64,000 bases of DNA, from positions 3,050,001 through 3,114,000 of the forward strand of contig NZ_CP136651.1 in assembly GCF_036784765.1 (NCBI RefSeq). The letters are read 5' to 3'. Shown here piece after piece: positions 25,462-34,211 of this stretch (positions are counted from its first letter, which is position 1; every line of letters starts with the position of its first letter). The notes under the pieces are model-generated. The model saw nothing but the letters and a program-made list of their open reading frames with translations. It was not told where the DNA came from and did no database searches. This stretch comes from Novosphingobium sp. ZN18A2. Lineage in GTDB: Bacteria; Pseudomonadota; Alphaproteobacteria; Sphingomonadales; Sphingomonadaceae. Both the position numbers and the translations under genes were made by a program.

Positions 25462-27087
25462 CTAACCATCGCTGCGATCCTCGCGCCGGGTGATGCGCAG
25501 CGCCTCTTCCGCCGTTGTCACGCCTTCCAGCACCAGCCGCCGCGCGGCCCTGGCGAGCGTGGGAGACTTTGCGTACGCGTGCCTGGCGATGGCGGTTTCA
25601 TCCGCGTTTTCATGGATCAGCCTGCGGATCGTGTCGTCCACGCGCAGGGCTTCGTAAACGCCGATCCGGCCGGTGAAGCCCGTCTGGTTGCAGGCCGGGC
25701 AGCCATTCGCGGCATAGACGGTCGCACCCGGCTCGATACCCAGCGCGCCGGCCACCGCCGGTTCGATTTCATGCGGTTCGCGGCAATGCGGGCACAGGCG
25801 GCGCACCAGCCGCTGGGCGATCACCGCGCGCAAAGTGGAGGCGAGCAGGAACGGCTCCACCCCCATATCGCGCATCCGCGTGATCGCGCCCGCCGAATCG
25901 TTGGTGTGGACGGTGGAAAGCACAAGGTGCCCGGTCAGCGACGCCTGAACCGCGATGTCGGCCGTCTCGCGGTCGCGGATTTCGCCGACCATCACCACGT
26001 CCGGGTCTTGCCGCAGGATCGCGCGCAGGCCCGCCGCGAAGGTCAGCCCCACCTTGGCGTTGACCTGCGTCTGCCCAACGCCTTCCACCGCGTATTCGAC
26101 CGGGTCTTCCACCGTCAGGATATTGCGCGCGCCGTCGTTCAACTGGCGCAGCCCGGCATAGAGCGTGGTCGTCTTGCCCGACCCCGTCGGCCCGGTGACA
26201 AGCACGATCCCGTTGGGTTCCGCCAGCGCGCCGTTCAGGATTTCCGCCGCCCGGTCGTCCAGCCCCAGGTGCGCGAGGTCCAGCCCCGCGTTCTCCTTGT
26301 CCAGAAGGCGCATCACCACGCGCTCGCCCGCTCGGCCGGGCAGCGTGGAAACGCGCACGTCGATCAGCTTTCCCCCAAGGCTGAGCGAAATGCGCCCGTC
26401 CTGCGGCACGCGGCGCTCCGCAATGTCGAGCCGCGCCATCACCTTGATGCGGCTTACCAGCACCGGGGCGACGTGCGGCGGCATTCGCAGCTTTTCGGCC
26501 AGCACCCCGTCCACGCGCATCCGCACGACCAGCGCCTGTTCGTATGGCTCTATGTGAATGTCGGATACGCCCTGCCGCACGGCTTCGGCGATAAGGCCGT
26601 TGATGAGGCGGATCGCGGGCGCGTCGTCCGCCGAATCGAGCAAGTCTTCGGCGGAGGGAAGCCCCAGCGCGAGCGGATCGATGGTGTCGCCCGCTATGCC
26701 CATGTCGCCCGCGACCGCCGCCGCCGCGCCATCGACCGAATAGTGTTCGGCAAGGCGCTTTTCGAAAGCGGCCGAATCGACGCGCTCGATCTCCAGCGGC
26801 CGGCCCAGCGCGCGGCGCAGTTCCAGCAGAACCGACGGGTCGGCCCCTTCGCGCAGCACCAGATGTGCGGCACCGCCTGCCTGTCCGGCGTTGCCCTGCC
26901 CCAGCAGCACCCCGCGATCGCGCGCGAACGCATAGGGAAGGTCAAGCGCGGGAGCAGCCGCGGGCGACGCGACGCTGACCGCATCGGCCAGCGCGACATC
27001 GTCCGACACGGAAACGTCGGCGGGCGTGGTTCCGCCCGCCGTTGCGGCCTCCGTTTCGTTGTCAGCGTTTCCCCGGCGGATCTGCAT
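25462..27087 (-). CDS. gspE: GspE, type II secretion ATPase
   Basis: A 541-residue cytoplasmic ATPase. After a low-complexity leader (1-50) come an N-terminal domain and the core: SDIHIEPYEQALVVRMRVDG (about 195), Walker A GPTGSGKTT (about 297-305), the Asp box ILTVEDPVEY, Walker B DVVMVGEIRD and the His box LSTVHTNDS. A four-Cys zinc module, CPHC with CPAC (about 445-480), is present as in type II and type IV pilus ATPases. It powers pseudopilus extension. It lies four bases after the gspD stop. Confidence 0.96.
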   Translation of the reverse strand: MQIRRGNADNETEAATAGGTTPADVSVSDDVALADAVSVASPAAAPALDLPYAFARDRGVLLGQGNAGQAGGAAHLVLREGADPSVLLELRRALGRPLEIERVDSAAFEKRLAEHYSVDGAAAAVAGDMGIAGDTIDPLALGLPSAEDLLDSADDAPAIRLINGLIAEAVRQGVSDIHIEPYEQALVVRMRVDGVLAEKLRMPPHVAPVLVSRIKVMARLDIAERRVPQDGRISLSLGGKLIDVRVSTLPGRAGERVVMRLLDKENAGLDLAHLGLDDRAAEILNGALAEPNGIVLVTGPTGSGKTTTLYAGLRQLNDGARNILTVEDPVEYAVEGVGQTQVNAKVGLTFAAGLRAILRQDPDVVMVGEIRDRETADIAVQASLTGHLVLSTVHTNDSAGAITRMRDMGVEPFLLASTLRAVIAQRLVRRLCPHCREPHEIEPAVAGALGIEPGATVYAANGCPACNQTGFTGRIGVYEALRVDDTIRRLIHENADETAIARHAYAKSPTLARAARRLVLEGVTTAEEALRITRREDRSDG

Positions 27088-27091
27088 CGGA

Positions 27092-29326
27092 CTATGGCTT
27101 CCGGGGCGGCAACTCGCCGTCGATCTGCGCCTTCGGTTCGGCGGTGCCCGCAGCCGATGCCTGCGGACGGATCACCGTATCGCCCGGTGCGTGGGCATCG
27201 ACCGGCATGGCCGCGCCCATGTAGTCGGTAACAAGCTGGTCGATCCCCGGTTCCTGCTTGGGATCGAACTGCATCTGCGCATCGCGGATCACGCCCATGC
27301 GCCGCGCCGCCAGCGCCTGGCGTTCGGCATAGGAGCGCAGGATGGTCGGCCGGATGAAGACCATCAGGTTGGTCTTCACGTGGCTTTTCCCGCGCGATTT
27401 GAACAGTTCACCCAGCAGCGGGATATCGCCCAGCAGCGGCACCTTCTCGATCGTGCGGCGCTCGTTATCGTCCAGCAGCCCGCCCAGCACCGCGATCTCG
27501 CCATCGTGGACGGTCAGCGTGGTCTTGATCTCGCGCTTGTTGACGATCAGTTCCGAATTGTTCGACGAGACCGGCCCGGCGACCGAGCTGACCTGCTGGC
27601 GCAGATCGAGCCGCACTTCGTTGCCCGCGTTGATCTGCGGCGTCACGTCCAGCTCTATGCCCACGTTCTGGCGCTGGATGGTGCGGAACGTGTTCTGGAA
27701 GTTCGCGCCCAGCGCCTCGCCGGTGGAAACCGGGATTTCCTGCCCGAACAGGATAGAGGCGGGCACGTTGTTGTTGGTGGTGATGTGCGGGGTGGAAAGG
27801 ATGTTCGAATTGGTATCGGACTGCACCGCGTTCAGCAGCACGCCCAGATAGCGGTCCTTGCCAAGGTCGGCATAGCCGCCAAGATATCCGCCCTGCGCGC
27901 CAAGCGCGGCCTGCGCCGCATTCTGGCGCAACAGGTCTCCGGTCGCACTGTTCGTGGTGGTCGTGACGGTCGAACCGTTGATCACGGTGGTGGACTGGTC
28001 GATCTTGTTGGCCAGCAGCCCGCCGGCCAGCGTCACGATATTCGGCGCGGCGTTGGAAAAGTTGGTCGCGGCAAAGGGAATGTCCTTGCCGCCCAGCAGG
28101 AACTGCAGGCCCAGCTTCCGCGCGACGTCGTTCGAAACCTCGACGATCACCGCCTCGACCAGCACCTGGTCCTGCCGCACGTCAAGCTGGCGGATCACTT
28201 CGGTCAGCCGGCGCTGCACATCGGCGGGACCGGAGATGATGACCGCATTGGCGCCGGGATAGCGGGTGATCGTTGCCGTGCCCGCTTCGTTCGCCAGCTT
28301 GATCGGTCCGCTGCCCAGACCGCCGCTGGTCGCGCCCGTGGGGCTGGATGCGGCCGTCACCTGCCCCGGCGACGCGCTTGACGTAACGGTGCCGCCGCTG
28401 CCGCCTGCCGCAGACTGCCCGGACGTTCCGCCCACGCCGCCAAGCGATACGGGCGCGGCAGAACCGGACGTCACCTCGTCGCCGCCGCTGCCGCCCACCA
28501 GCCTTTCCAGCACGGGCACCAGCGTTGCCGCGTCGGCATAATCCAGCCAGACGACCTTCACCCCGCCGCTCGCCGCCGCGCGCGCATCAAGCTGGCGCGC
28601 GGTATCGGCCAGCTTCTTCAGCGTGCCCGGCTCCCCGCGCATGATAACCGCGTTCGAACTGTCGACCGGGACGATCGTCGCCAGCGCGCGGCCCTCTGCC
28701 CCTTGCTGGATCAGCTGCGTCAACGCCGTCGCGATCTCGCGCGCACCGGCGTGTTCCAGCATCACCGTGCGGGTAGAGGCTTCGCTTGCCTTGTCGATCT
28801 GGCCCACCAGCGCGCGGATGCGGCGCATATTGTCGGCATAATCGACGATGACCAGCGAATTGCCCGCCTTGTTGGCGGTGATCGAACCTTCGCGGCTGAC
28901 CAGCGGGCGCAGCGTTTCCACCGCCTGCGCCGCCTCTATCGTGTGAAGGCGGACGATCTCCGTGATCATCTGGTTGCGCGCCGCGCCGCGGCTGCCGATC
29001 TGGCTCGGCTGCGCCGCCGCGCCTTCGGCCGGCTGTATGCGGAACGCGCCGTTGCTGGTCGGCACCGCGACAAGGCCGTTCGCGCGCAGCGTGGAAAGAA
29101 ACACCTCGAAGTATTCCGACCGCGTCAGCGGCCGGTCGCTGACCACGCTGATCTTCCCGTTGACGCGGCCATCCACGATGAACGTGCGGCCCGTCACTTG
29201 CGCCGCGTCGGCGATGAAGGCGCGCACGTCCGCGTCGCGCACGTTCAGGGTATATTGCGCGAATGCGGCGTTCGGCGTGGCCAGCGCCAGCGCCGCGGCC
29301 GCGACAAGAAGGTTGCGAAATTTCAT
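27092..29326 (-). CDS. gspD: GspD, type II secretion outer-membrane secretin
   Basis: A 744-residue precursor with a signal peptide (about 1-23, ending AAFA). An N0 domain (about 24-95), N1-N3 domains and the C-terminal secretin barrel follow; VPLLGDIPLLGELFKS is the secretin signature. The N3 region holds a long Gly/Ser-rich insert (about 290-345). The protein forms the 12-15-mer channel in the outer membrane. No pilotin gene is seen nearby. It overlaps gspC by ATGA. The tail after the barrel (about 690-744) is Pro/Gln-rich. Confidence 0.96.
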   Translation of the reverse strand: MKFRNLLVAAAALALATPNAAFAQYTLNVRDADVRAFIADAAQVTGRTFIVDGRVNGKISVVSDRPLTRSEYFEVFLSTLRANGLVAVPTSNGAFRIQPAEGAAAQPSQIGSRGAARNQMITEIVRLHTIEAAQAVETLRPLVSREGSITANKAGNSLVIVDYADNMRRIRALVGQIDKASEASTRTVMLEHAGAREIATALTQLIQQGAEGRALATIVPVDSSNAVIMRGEPGTLKKLADTARQLDARAAASGGVKVVWLDYADAATLVPVLERLVGGSGGDEVTSGSAAPVSLGGVGGTSGQSAAGGSGGTVTSSASPGQVTAASSPTGATSGGLGSGPIKLANEAGTATITRYPGANAVIISGPADVQRRLTEVIRQLDVRQDQVLVEAVIVEVSNDVARKLGLQFLLGGKDIPFAATNFSNAAPNIVTLAGGLLANKIDQSTTVINGSTVTTTTNSATGDLLRQNAAQAALGAQGGYLGGYADLGKDRYLGVLLNAVQSDTNSNILSTPHITTNNNVPASILFGQEIPVSTGEALGANFQNTFRTIQRQNVGIELDVTPQINAGNEVRLDLRQQVSSVAGPVSSNNSELIVNKREIKTTLTVHDGEIAVLGGLLDDNERRTIEKVPLLGDIPLLGELFKSRGKSHVKTNLMVFIRPTILRSYAERQALAARRMGVIRDAQMQFDPKQEPGIDQLVTDYMGAAMPVDAHAPGDTVIRPQASAAGTAEPKAQIDGELPPRKP

Positions 29327-30162
29327 TGCGCCAACGTGATTGCAAGAGGAAGCTGACGGCCGCCGCGATTGACGGAAACCGAGATGGAAGCGCCGGGCTT
29401 CAACTGCCCGACAAGTGACGCGATATCGTTGCCCGAGGTTACCGGCTTTCCGCCTATCGCGGTGACGATATCGCCCGGTTCGAAGCCGGCTGCGCGGAAT
29501 GCCGCGCCGTCTCCCGACGGCTGGACTTCAAGCCCGTCGATCCCGCTACCTCCGGCATACGGCGCAAAGGTGATGCCCTTGCGCACCGTATCCACGGTCA
29601 GCGCATCGGGGCCGGCATTGGCAGCGCGCGGCGGCGCGACAGGGTTTTCCGCGACCACCGCCTGCGCGTTCGGCGCGGCCTTGGACTGGTCGATATAAAG
29701 CAGTTCGTGCGCGCCGTTGTGATCCAGCGTCACGTAATCGAAGGCCACGCCCGCCAGCTTGACGCCGGGCTGCACCTCGTCTCCCACGCGATAGACTTGT
29801 TGCACGCCATCGGCCCCGGCCACGATTGCGCTGCCCCCGCCGCCCGGCATGCCGCGCGTGCCGTAAAGCGTAAGCGCCAGCGACGTTACGGACTGGCTCT
29901 GCCCCTTGCGCACCGGCGGCTTCGCCTGGCGGTTGAACGGATCGACACTGGCGAACACGGCCGCGCGTGCGGGTTCGGGCATTACGTGCACGGCGCGCGG
30001 GCGCCAGGCGCCCAGCGGCGAGACGGGCGTGACCAGCACCCACACGATCGCCGCGGCGAGCCAGACGATCGCGATCGCCAGCGCCCACCACAACACGTCG
30101 TGCAGCGACGGCACAGACAAACGCCTGCCCGAAAAGACAAAATTCTCCCGTGCGAATCGCAC
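29323..30162 (-). CDS. gspC: GspC, type II secretion inner-membrane protein with PDZ domain
   Basis: A 279-residue bitopic protein. One helix (about 25-48, WALAIAIVWLAAAIVWVL) precedes a periplasmic homology region (FNRQAKP through RVGDEVQPGVKLAGVAFD) and a C-terminal PDZ domain with AAGFEPGDIVTAIGGKPVTS. GspC connects the inner platform to the N0 domain of GspD and helps select substrates. It is the first gene of gspC-D-E-F-G-L-M-N; the operon promoter should lie in 30163-30399. Confidence 0.93.
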   Translation of the reverse strand: MRFARENFVFSGRRLSVPSLHDVLWWALAIAIVWLAAAIVWVLVTPVSPLGAWRPRAVHVMPEPARAAVFASVDPFNRQAKPPVRKGQSQSVTSLALTLYGTRGMPGGGGSAIVAGADGVQQVYRVGDEVQPGVKLAGVAFDYVTLDHNGAHELLYIDQSKAAPNAQAVVAENPVAPPRAANAGPDALTVDTVRKGITFAPYAGGSGIDGLEVQPSGDGAAFRAAGFEPGDIVTAIGGKPVTSGNDIASLVGQLKPGASISVSVNRGGRQLPLAITLAQ

Positions 30163-30399
30163 CCCGGTGCGCCCTCCTCGACGGCATTGCTTTACCGCGC
30201 CGATCCCGATTCCACCAACGCGGCGTGCTGGCGGACAAGCAGGGAAATGCTACCGGAGTATGACGAAATCCGTAAATGCCATTCTAAACGGATATTTCCC
30301 GCCCTGCCGCAACCGCCCGCGCGGCGCACGCCGCGTCGGCAGTATCCAACCCGAACCGGATGCATTATTCCGCCCCGCAAGCGGAGGAATCCTCGAACA

Positions 30400-30882
30400 T
30401 TGCCGATTGCCGTCTCACCCCTCCTTCACCGCACCGCGCTGCGGATTGCGCAGGCCGTCCGTCTGCGCTGGTGGCGATTCGCCGGCGGGGCGACGCACGG
30501 TTGCGCCGTGATCGCGCAAAACCGCGCGGGCGAAATCCTGCTGGTCCGCCACACCTATCACCGCAGCGATCAGTGGATGCTGCCGGGCGGAGGCATCGGC
30601 GCGCTGGAACTTCCGCTTGCCGCAGCCATCCGCGAAGTGCTGGACGAAACCGGTTGCCGCCTTGCCGGAACGCGCCACGTCGCCACGCACGTGCTGGATC
30701 GCGGCCGCTGGGTAAACACGGTGGAACTGGTTTTCGGAACGACCGCCGACCTTCCGCGCGCCGACGGCCGCGAAATTGCGGAAGCGCGGTTCTTCAATCT
30801 GTCCGGCCTACCCGAAAGCCTTGGTGAATTGTCCCGCGCGCAGATCGCAGCCTGGCGCGAGAGTGACCGAAACGCGCGCTAA
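30400..30882 (+). CDS. Nudix hydrolase
   Basis: A 160-residue protein whose Nudix box reads GGGIGALELPLAAAIREVLD then ETG, fitting GX5EX7REUXEEXGU. Such enzymes cleave nucleoside diphosphates linked to another group, with Mg2+. The likely start is TTG 30400, preceded by GCGGAGGA; no ATG lies nearby in frame, and upstream in-frame sequence is not protein-like. It is divergent from gspC and convergent with dinB (stops overlap by four bases). Substrate unknown; an export signal is not evident. Confidence 0.8.
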   Translation: MPIAVSPLLHRTALRIAQAVRLRWWRFAGGATHGCAVIAQNRAGEILLVRHTYHRSDQWMLPGGGIGALELPLAAAIREVLDETGCRLAGTRHVATHVLDRGRWVNTVELVFGTTADLPRADGREIAEARFFNLSGLPESLGELSRAQIAAWRESDRNAR

Positions 30883-32015
30883 AACGGTAACTTGCCCTGT
30901 ATAGGTTCGCCACCCACCGCCGTTTCTTCGTCTTCCTCCTCATCGCCCTCCAGCGCGGAAAGGGTCAGCCCCATCAACCGCACCGGCTGTGGCAGCGGTA
31001 GAACCGCGTCGAGCAACTCGCGCGAAAGGCGGGCGAAATCCTGCTTGTCCTCGACCGTGCGGACCACGGACCGCGCCCGCGACATGGGCCGGAAGTCCGC
31101 GAATTTCAGCTTCAGCGTCACCGTGCGCCCGCGCGCGCCGCTGCGTTCTATGCGGTCCCACACGATATCGATGATCCTCTCCAGCGTATCGCGCAATGCC
31201 GGCCCGCTGGAGATATCGTGATCGAACGTGCGTTCTCCGCCCACGGACTTTCGCGGCCGGTCCGCGCGCACCCGGCGAAGGTCTATCCCCCGCGCTGCGC
31301 GATAAAGGTAATCGGCAAGGTTGCCGAAGTGCTGGCGAAGGAAGCGGATGTCCCTTGCGGCAAGGTCGGCTCCGGTGCGGATGCCCAGCGCCGCCATCTT
31401 CTCCGCGCCGCGCGGCCCCACTCCGTGGAAGCGCGCAACGGGCAGCGACTGTACGAAAGCGGCGCCTTCGCCGGGGCGGATCACGCAAAGCCCGTCCGGC
31501 TTGTTCTGGTCGCTGGCCAGCTTGGCAAGGAACTTGTTGTAGGAAACGCCCGCGCTGGCGGTCAGCTGCGTTTCGGCCTTTATGCGGGCGCGGATCAGTT
31601 CCGCGATGCGCGTGGCGGAGCCGATGCCCTTCAAGTCCTCGGTCACGTCAAGATAGGCTTCGTCAAGGCTCAGCGGCTCTACATGCGGGGTATGGTCAAG
31701 GAAGATCGCGCGAATCTGGCGCGACACCGCCGAATAGACATCGAACCGCGCCTTGCGGAAAATGAGGTCCGGGCAGAGCTTCACCGCCCGCGCCGAAGGC
31801 ATGGCGGAGCGCACACCGAAGACCCGCGCCTCATAGCTTGCCGCCGCGACCACGCCGCGCGCAGAGGAACCGCCCACCGCCACCGGCTTGCCGCGCAACG
31901 AAGGGTCGTCACGCTGCTCGACGCTGGCGAAGAAGGCATCCATGTCTACATGGATGATCTTCCTCAGGCCCGGCGCCGGATCATCGGGATCGATGGATTC
32001 GGATTCGTCGCTCAC
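30879..32015 (-). CDS. dinB: DNA polymerase IV (Y-family)
   Basis: A 378-residue Y-family polymerase. KIIHVDMDAFFASVEQRDDP holds the first catalytic Asp residues, and EPLSLDEAYLDVT holds the SLDE motif with the remaining catalytic acids. Helix-hairpin-helix and little-finger domains follow (SVGGERTFDHD). The C-terminus, QGKLPF, resembles a beta-clamp-binding peptide. It performs error-prone bypass of damaged DNA, usually under SOS control; I did not find a clear LexA box. The start is GTG 32015. Confidence 0.95.
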   Translation of the reverse strand: MSDESESIDPDDPAPGLRKIIHVDMDAFFASVEQRDDPSLRGKPVAVGGSSARGVVAAASYEARVFGVRSAMPSARAVKLCPDLIFRKARFDVYSAVSRQIRAIFLDHTPHVEPLSLDEAYLDVTEDLKGIGSATRIAELIRARIKAETQLTASAGVSYNKFLAKLASDQNKPDGLCVIRPGEGAAFVQSLPVARFHGVGPRGAEKMAALGIRTGADLAARDIRFLRQHFGNLADYLYRAARGIDLRRVRADRPRKSVGGERTFDHDISSGPALRDTLERIIDIVWDRIERSGARGRTVTLKLKFADFRPMSRARSVVRTVEDKQDFARLSRELLDAVLPLPQPVRLMGLTLSALEGDEEEDEETAVGGEPIQGKLPF

Positions 32016-32139
32016 CGTGCCGGTTTAGGCGTCACGGCGCGCGACGGGGAGGCATTTTGCGTTTCACGCGGCGCATGCGCTTTTGCAAATGCGAAGAATT
32101 CACTTCCCCGATTTGTCGCGACAAGGCATCAGGCGATCC

Positions 32140-33411
32140 ATGCAGCCATCGACGCCTGACGCTTCCCCGGTCCGCAAGCTGGGCGAGAAGGAATTCATCG
32201 CCCTGATGGCGATGCTTATGGCGTTGCAGGCGCTCGCCATCGACGGGATGTTGCCCGCGCTGGGGCAGATCGCACAGGATCTGGGCGTTTCCGATCCGAA
32301 CGAGCGGCAGCTTGTGGTCGGCGTGTTCCTGGTTTCGGCAGGGTTCGGCGCGCTGGTGCCCGGCGCGCTGGCAGACCGGTTCGGGCGGCGCCCGGTGCTG
32401 TTCGCAAGCCTTCTGGCCTACATGGCGCTGTCGCTGGCCTGCGCGCTGGTTCAGGATTTCGATACACTGCTGGTGCTGCGCGCGCTTCAGGCGCTGGGTA
32501 GCGCGGGGCTTTCGGTGCTGCCGGGCGCAATCATCCGCGATCGTTTTGGCGGGGACCAGATGGCGCGGATGCTTTCGACGATTTCGGTGGTGTTCCTTCT
32601 GGTCCCGATCCTTGCGCCCAGCGTGGGGCAGACGGTTCTGCTGTTCGCGGGATGGCGCTGGATTTTCGTTGTCCTTGCCGTCATGGCCGCGCTGGTTACC
32701 GGCTGGGCGTGGTCGCGCCTGCCCGAAACGCTGGACCCGGCGCACCGCCAGCCGATCCATCCGGCCACCATCGCGATCAACATGGGCCGCGCGGCGGTGA
32801 ACCGTCAGGCGCTGGGATATGTGATCGGCGGCGCGCTCGTGTTCGGGGCGCTGTTCGGATACATCAATTCGTCGCAGCAGCTGGTGGCCGAACATTTCGG
32901 CGTGGGCGAATATTTCCCGCTGGTCTTCGGCGGCACCGCGATGACAATGGCGGTGGCCAGCTTCACCAATGCGCGCATCGTCGAACGCTTTGGCGCCCGG
33001 CGCGTTAGCCACACGGCACTGTTCCTGTTCATCGCCACCGGCGCGCTGCAACTGTTTCTGGCGACGCGGCCCGGCCAGACGATCTGGCAGTTCATGCCGG
33101 TCATGGCGTTCAACATGTGCCTGATCGGCTTTATCGGCGCGAATTTCGGGTCGATCGCGCTCCAGCCGTTCGCCCGCACCGCCGGGGCGGCCAGTTCGGT
33201 CCAGGCTTTCGGGCGAATGGTAATCGGTTCTGGCCTGGGGATCGTGATCGGCCAGGCTTATGACAACACCGCCCGTCCCGTGGCGCTCGGCCTTGTCGCG
33301 TGCGGCATGGCCACGCTGTTGTTCGTGTTGTTCAGCGAACGGGGCAAGCTGTTCCGCCGCGTGACCCCGCCCGGCGCGCCGCGCCCGGTGGCCGACGTGG
33401 TGATGCACTAG
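32140..33411 (+). CDS. MFS drug transporter, Bcr/CflA family
   Basis: A 423-residue, 12-helix major facilitator protein. ALAIDGMLPALGQIAQDLGV in helix 1 and the motif-A loop ALADRFGRRPVL are typical of the Bcr/CflA drug-proton antiporter branch, as is LVLRALQALGSAGLSVLPGA in helix 4. ATG 32140 is chosen; an in-frame ATG at 32083 would add 19 basic residues with no family match. Substrate unknown. Divergent from dinB. Confidence 0.87.
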   Translation: MQPSTPDASPVRKLGEKEFIALMAMLMALQALAIDGMLPALGQIAQDLGVSDPNERQLVVGVFLVSAGFGALVPGALADRFGRRPVLFASLLAYMALSLACALVQDFDTLLVLRALQALGSAGLSVLPGAIIRDRFGGDQMARMLSTISVVFLLVPILAPSVGQTVLLFAGWRWIFVVLAVMAALVTGWAWSRLPETLDPAHRQPIHPATIAINMGRAAVNRQALGYVIGGALVFGALFGYINSSQQLVAEHFGVGEYFPLVFGGTAMTMAVASFTNARIVERFGARRVSHTALFLFIATGALQLFLATRPGQTIWQFMPVMAFNMCLIGFIGANFGSIALQPFARTAGAASSVQAFGRMVIGSGLGIVIGQAYDNTARPVALGLVACGMATLLFVLFSERGKLFRRVTPPGAPRPVADVVMH

Positions 33412-33446
33412 TTGTCCTGACGCGCAAAGCGCAGCGACGCCTTGCC

Positions 33447-34199
33447 TCAGCCACCCTCGAGCTTCGCCGAATAGAGATGCCAGCCTTGCGATGGCGCGCC
33501 CGCCCCGCTTGACTGGCGCAGCACGTATTCGCCGGTGAAGTGCTGCCGCGTGCCGTCATCGAGCCGCGCGTCGACCGTGACGGGAACGGTCACGTAAAAT
33601 GACCCTGCCGCCCCTTCCACCGCACCCGGCTTGCCCGGCTCCACCTGTGTCGAGACTGTATGCGCAAACCCGGCGCGAAAGGCTTCGAACGTCTTGTGGC
33701 TGTTCCCGCCGGAATCGCCCCACGCGGCATAGGCGGTGCCGAAATCGCTGGCGCCGATCGCATCGTAATACCGCCGCACGGCGGCAACCGCCGCAGCGCC
33801 GCTCGCGGGCGCGGGATCGCAGGCGGTCTCGTCCTTTCCGTCCGGCCCGAGCAAGGCGCACCCACGCGCGATTTCGCTTTCGATCATCGCGCAGGAATTG
33901 TCTGCATTGCACGGTGGATGCGTGGCGGGTGAGACGGCAAGGCACTGTTTGACAAGGGCAGCCGCCTTCGCCGCACCGATGCTTTCTGTGCAGGAAACCG
34001 GACTGCCGGCGGTCAGGGGCGGGGCGGTTGCGGCGGAAGCGGGCGGCGGCGCGATTTCCGAAACACTCGATACGGTGGCAGAAGGTCCGGCCTGGGCGCT
34101 GGGCGTCTCGTCAGGGCTGCCCGCCGGTCCGCTGCATCCCGCCAGCAATGCGGCCGGCACGGCAAGACACAGGCTCCCCTTCCAAATGCCCAAAGCCAT
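33447..34199 (-). CDS. Hypothetical lipoprotein
   Basis: A 250-residue lipoprotein: the signal sequence ends in the lipobox LLAGC (Cys22), then a Pro/Ser/Ala-rich linker (about 25-65). A Cys-containing segment follows (six Cys between about 70 and 130) that may form disulfides. The C-terminal part (about 135-245), with AVRRYYDAIGASDFGTAYAA, resembles NTF2-like ligand-binding folds. Function is unknown. It ends 35 bases from the convergent MFS gene and begins 12 bases after the carboxylase stop, so it may be the second gene of that transcript. Confidence 0.65.
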   Translation of the reverse strand: MALGIWKGSLCLAVPAALLAGCSGPAGSPDETPSAQAGPSATVSSVSEIAPPPASAATAPPLTAGSPVSCTESIGAAKAAALVKQCLAVSPATHPPCNADNSCAMIESEIARGCALLGPDGKDETACDPAPASGAAAVAAVRRYYDAIGASDFGTAYAAWGDSGGNSHKTFEAFRAGFAHTVSTQVEPGKPGAVEGAAGSFYVTVPVTVDARLDDGTRQHFTGEYVLRQSSGAGAPSQGWHLYSAKLEGG

Positions 34200-34211
34200 G
34201 TCTGCCTTCTC

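Noticed and set aside
24127..27231. Very long plus-strand frame opposite gspF and gspE
   Set aside because: It is antisense to two strongly supported genes and rich in Arg/Gln/His/Ala, a usual high-GC shadow.
29707..30399. Upstream extension of the Nudix gene over gspC
   Set aside because: The sequence is antisense to gspC and not conserved-looking; TTG 30400 has a ribosome site and gives the family length.
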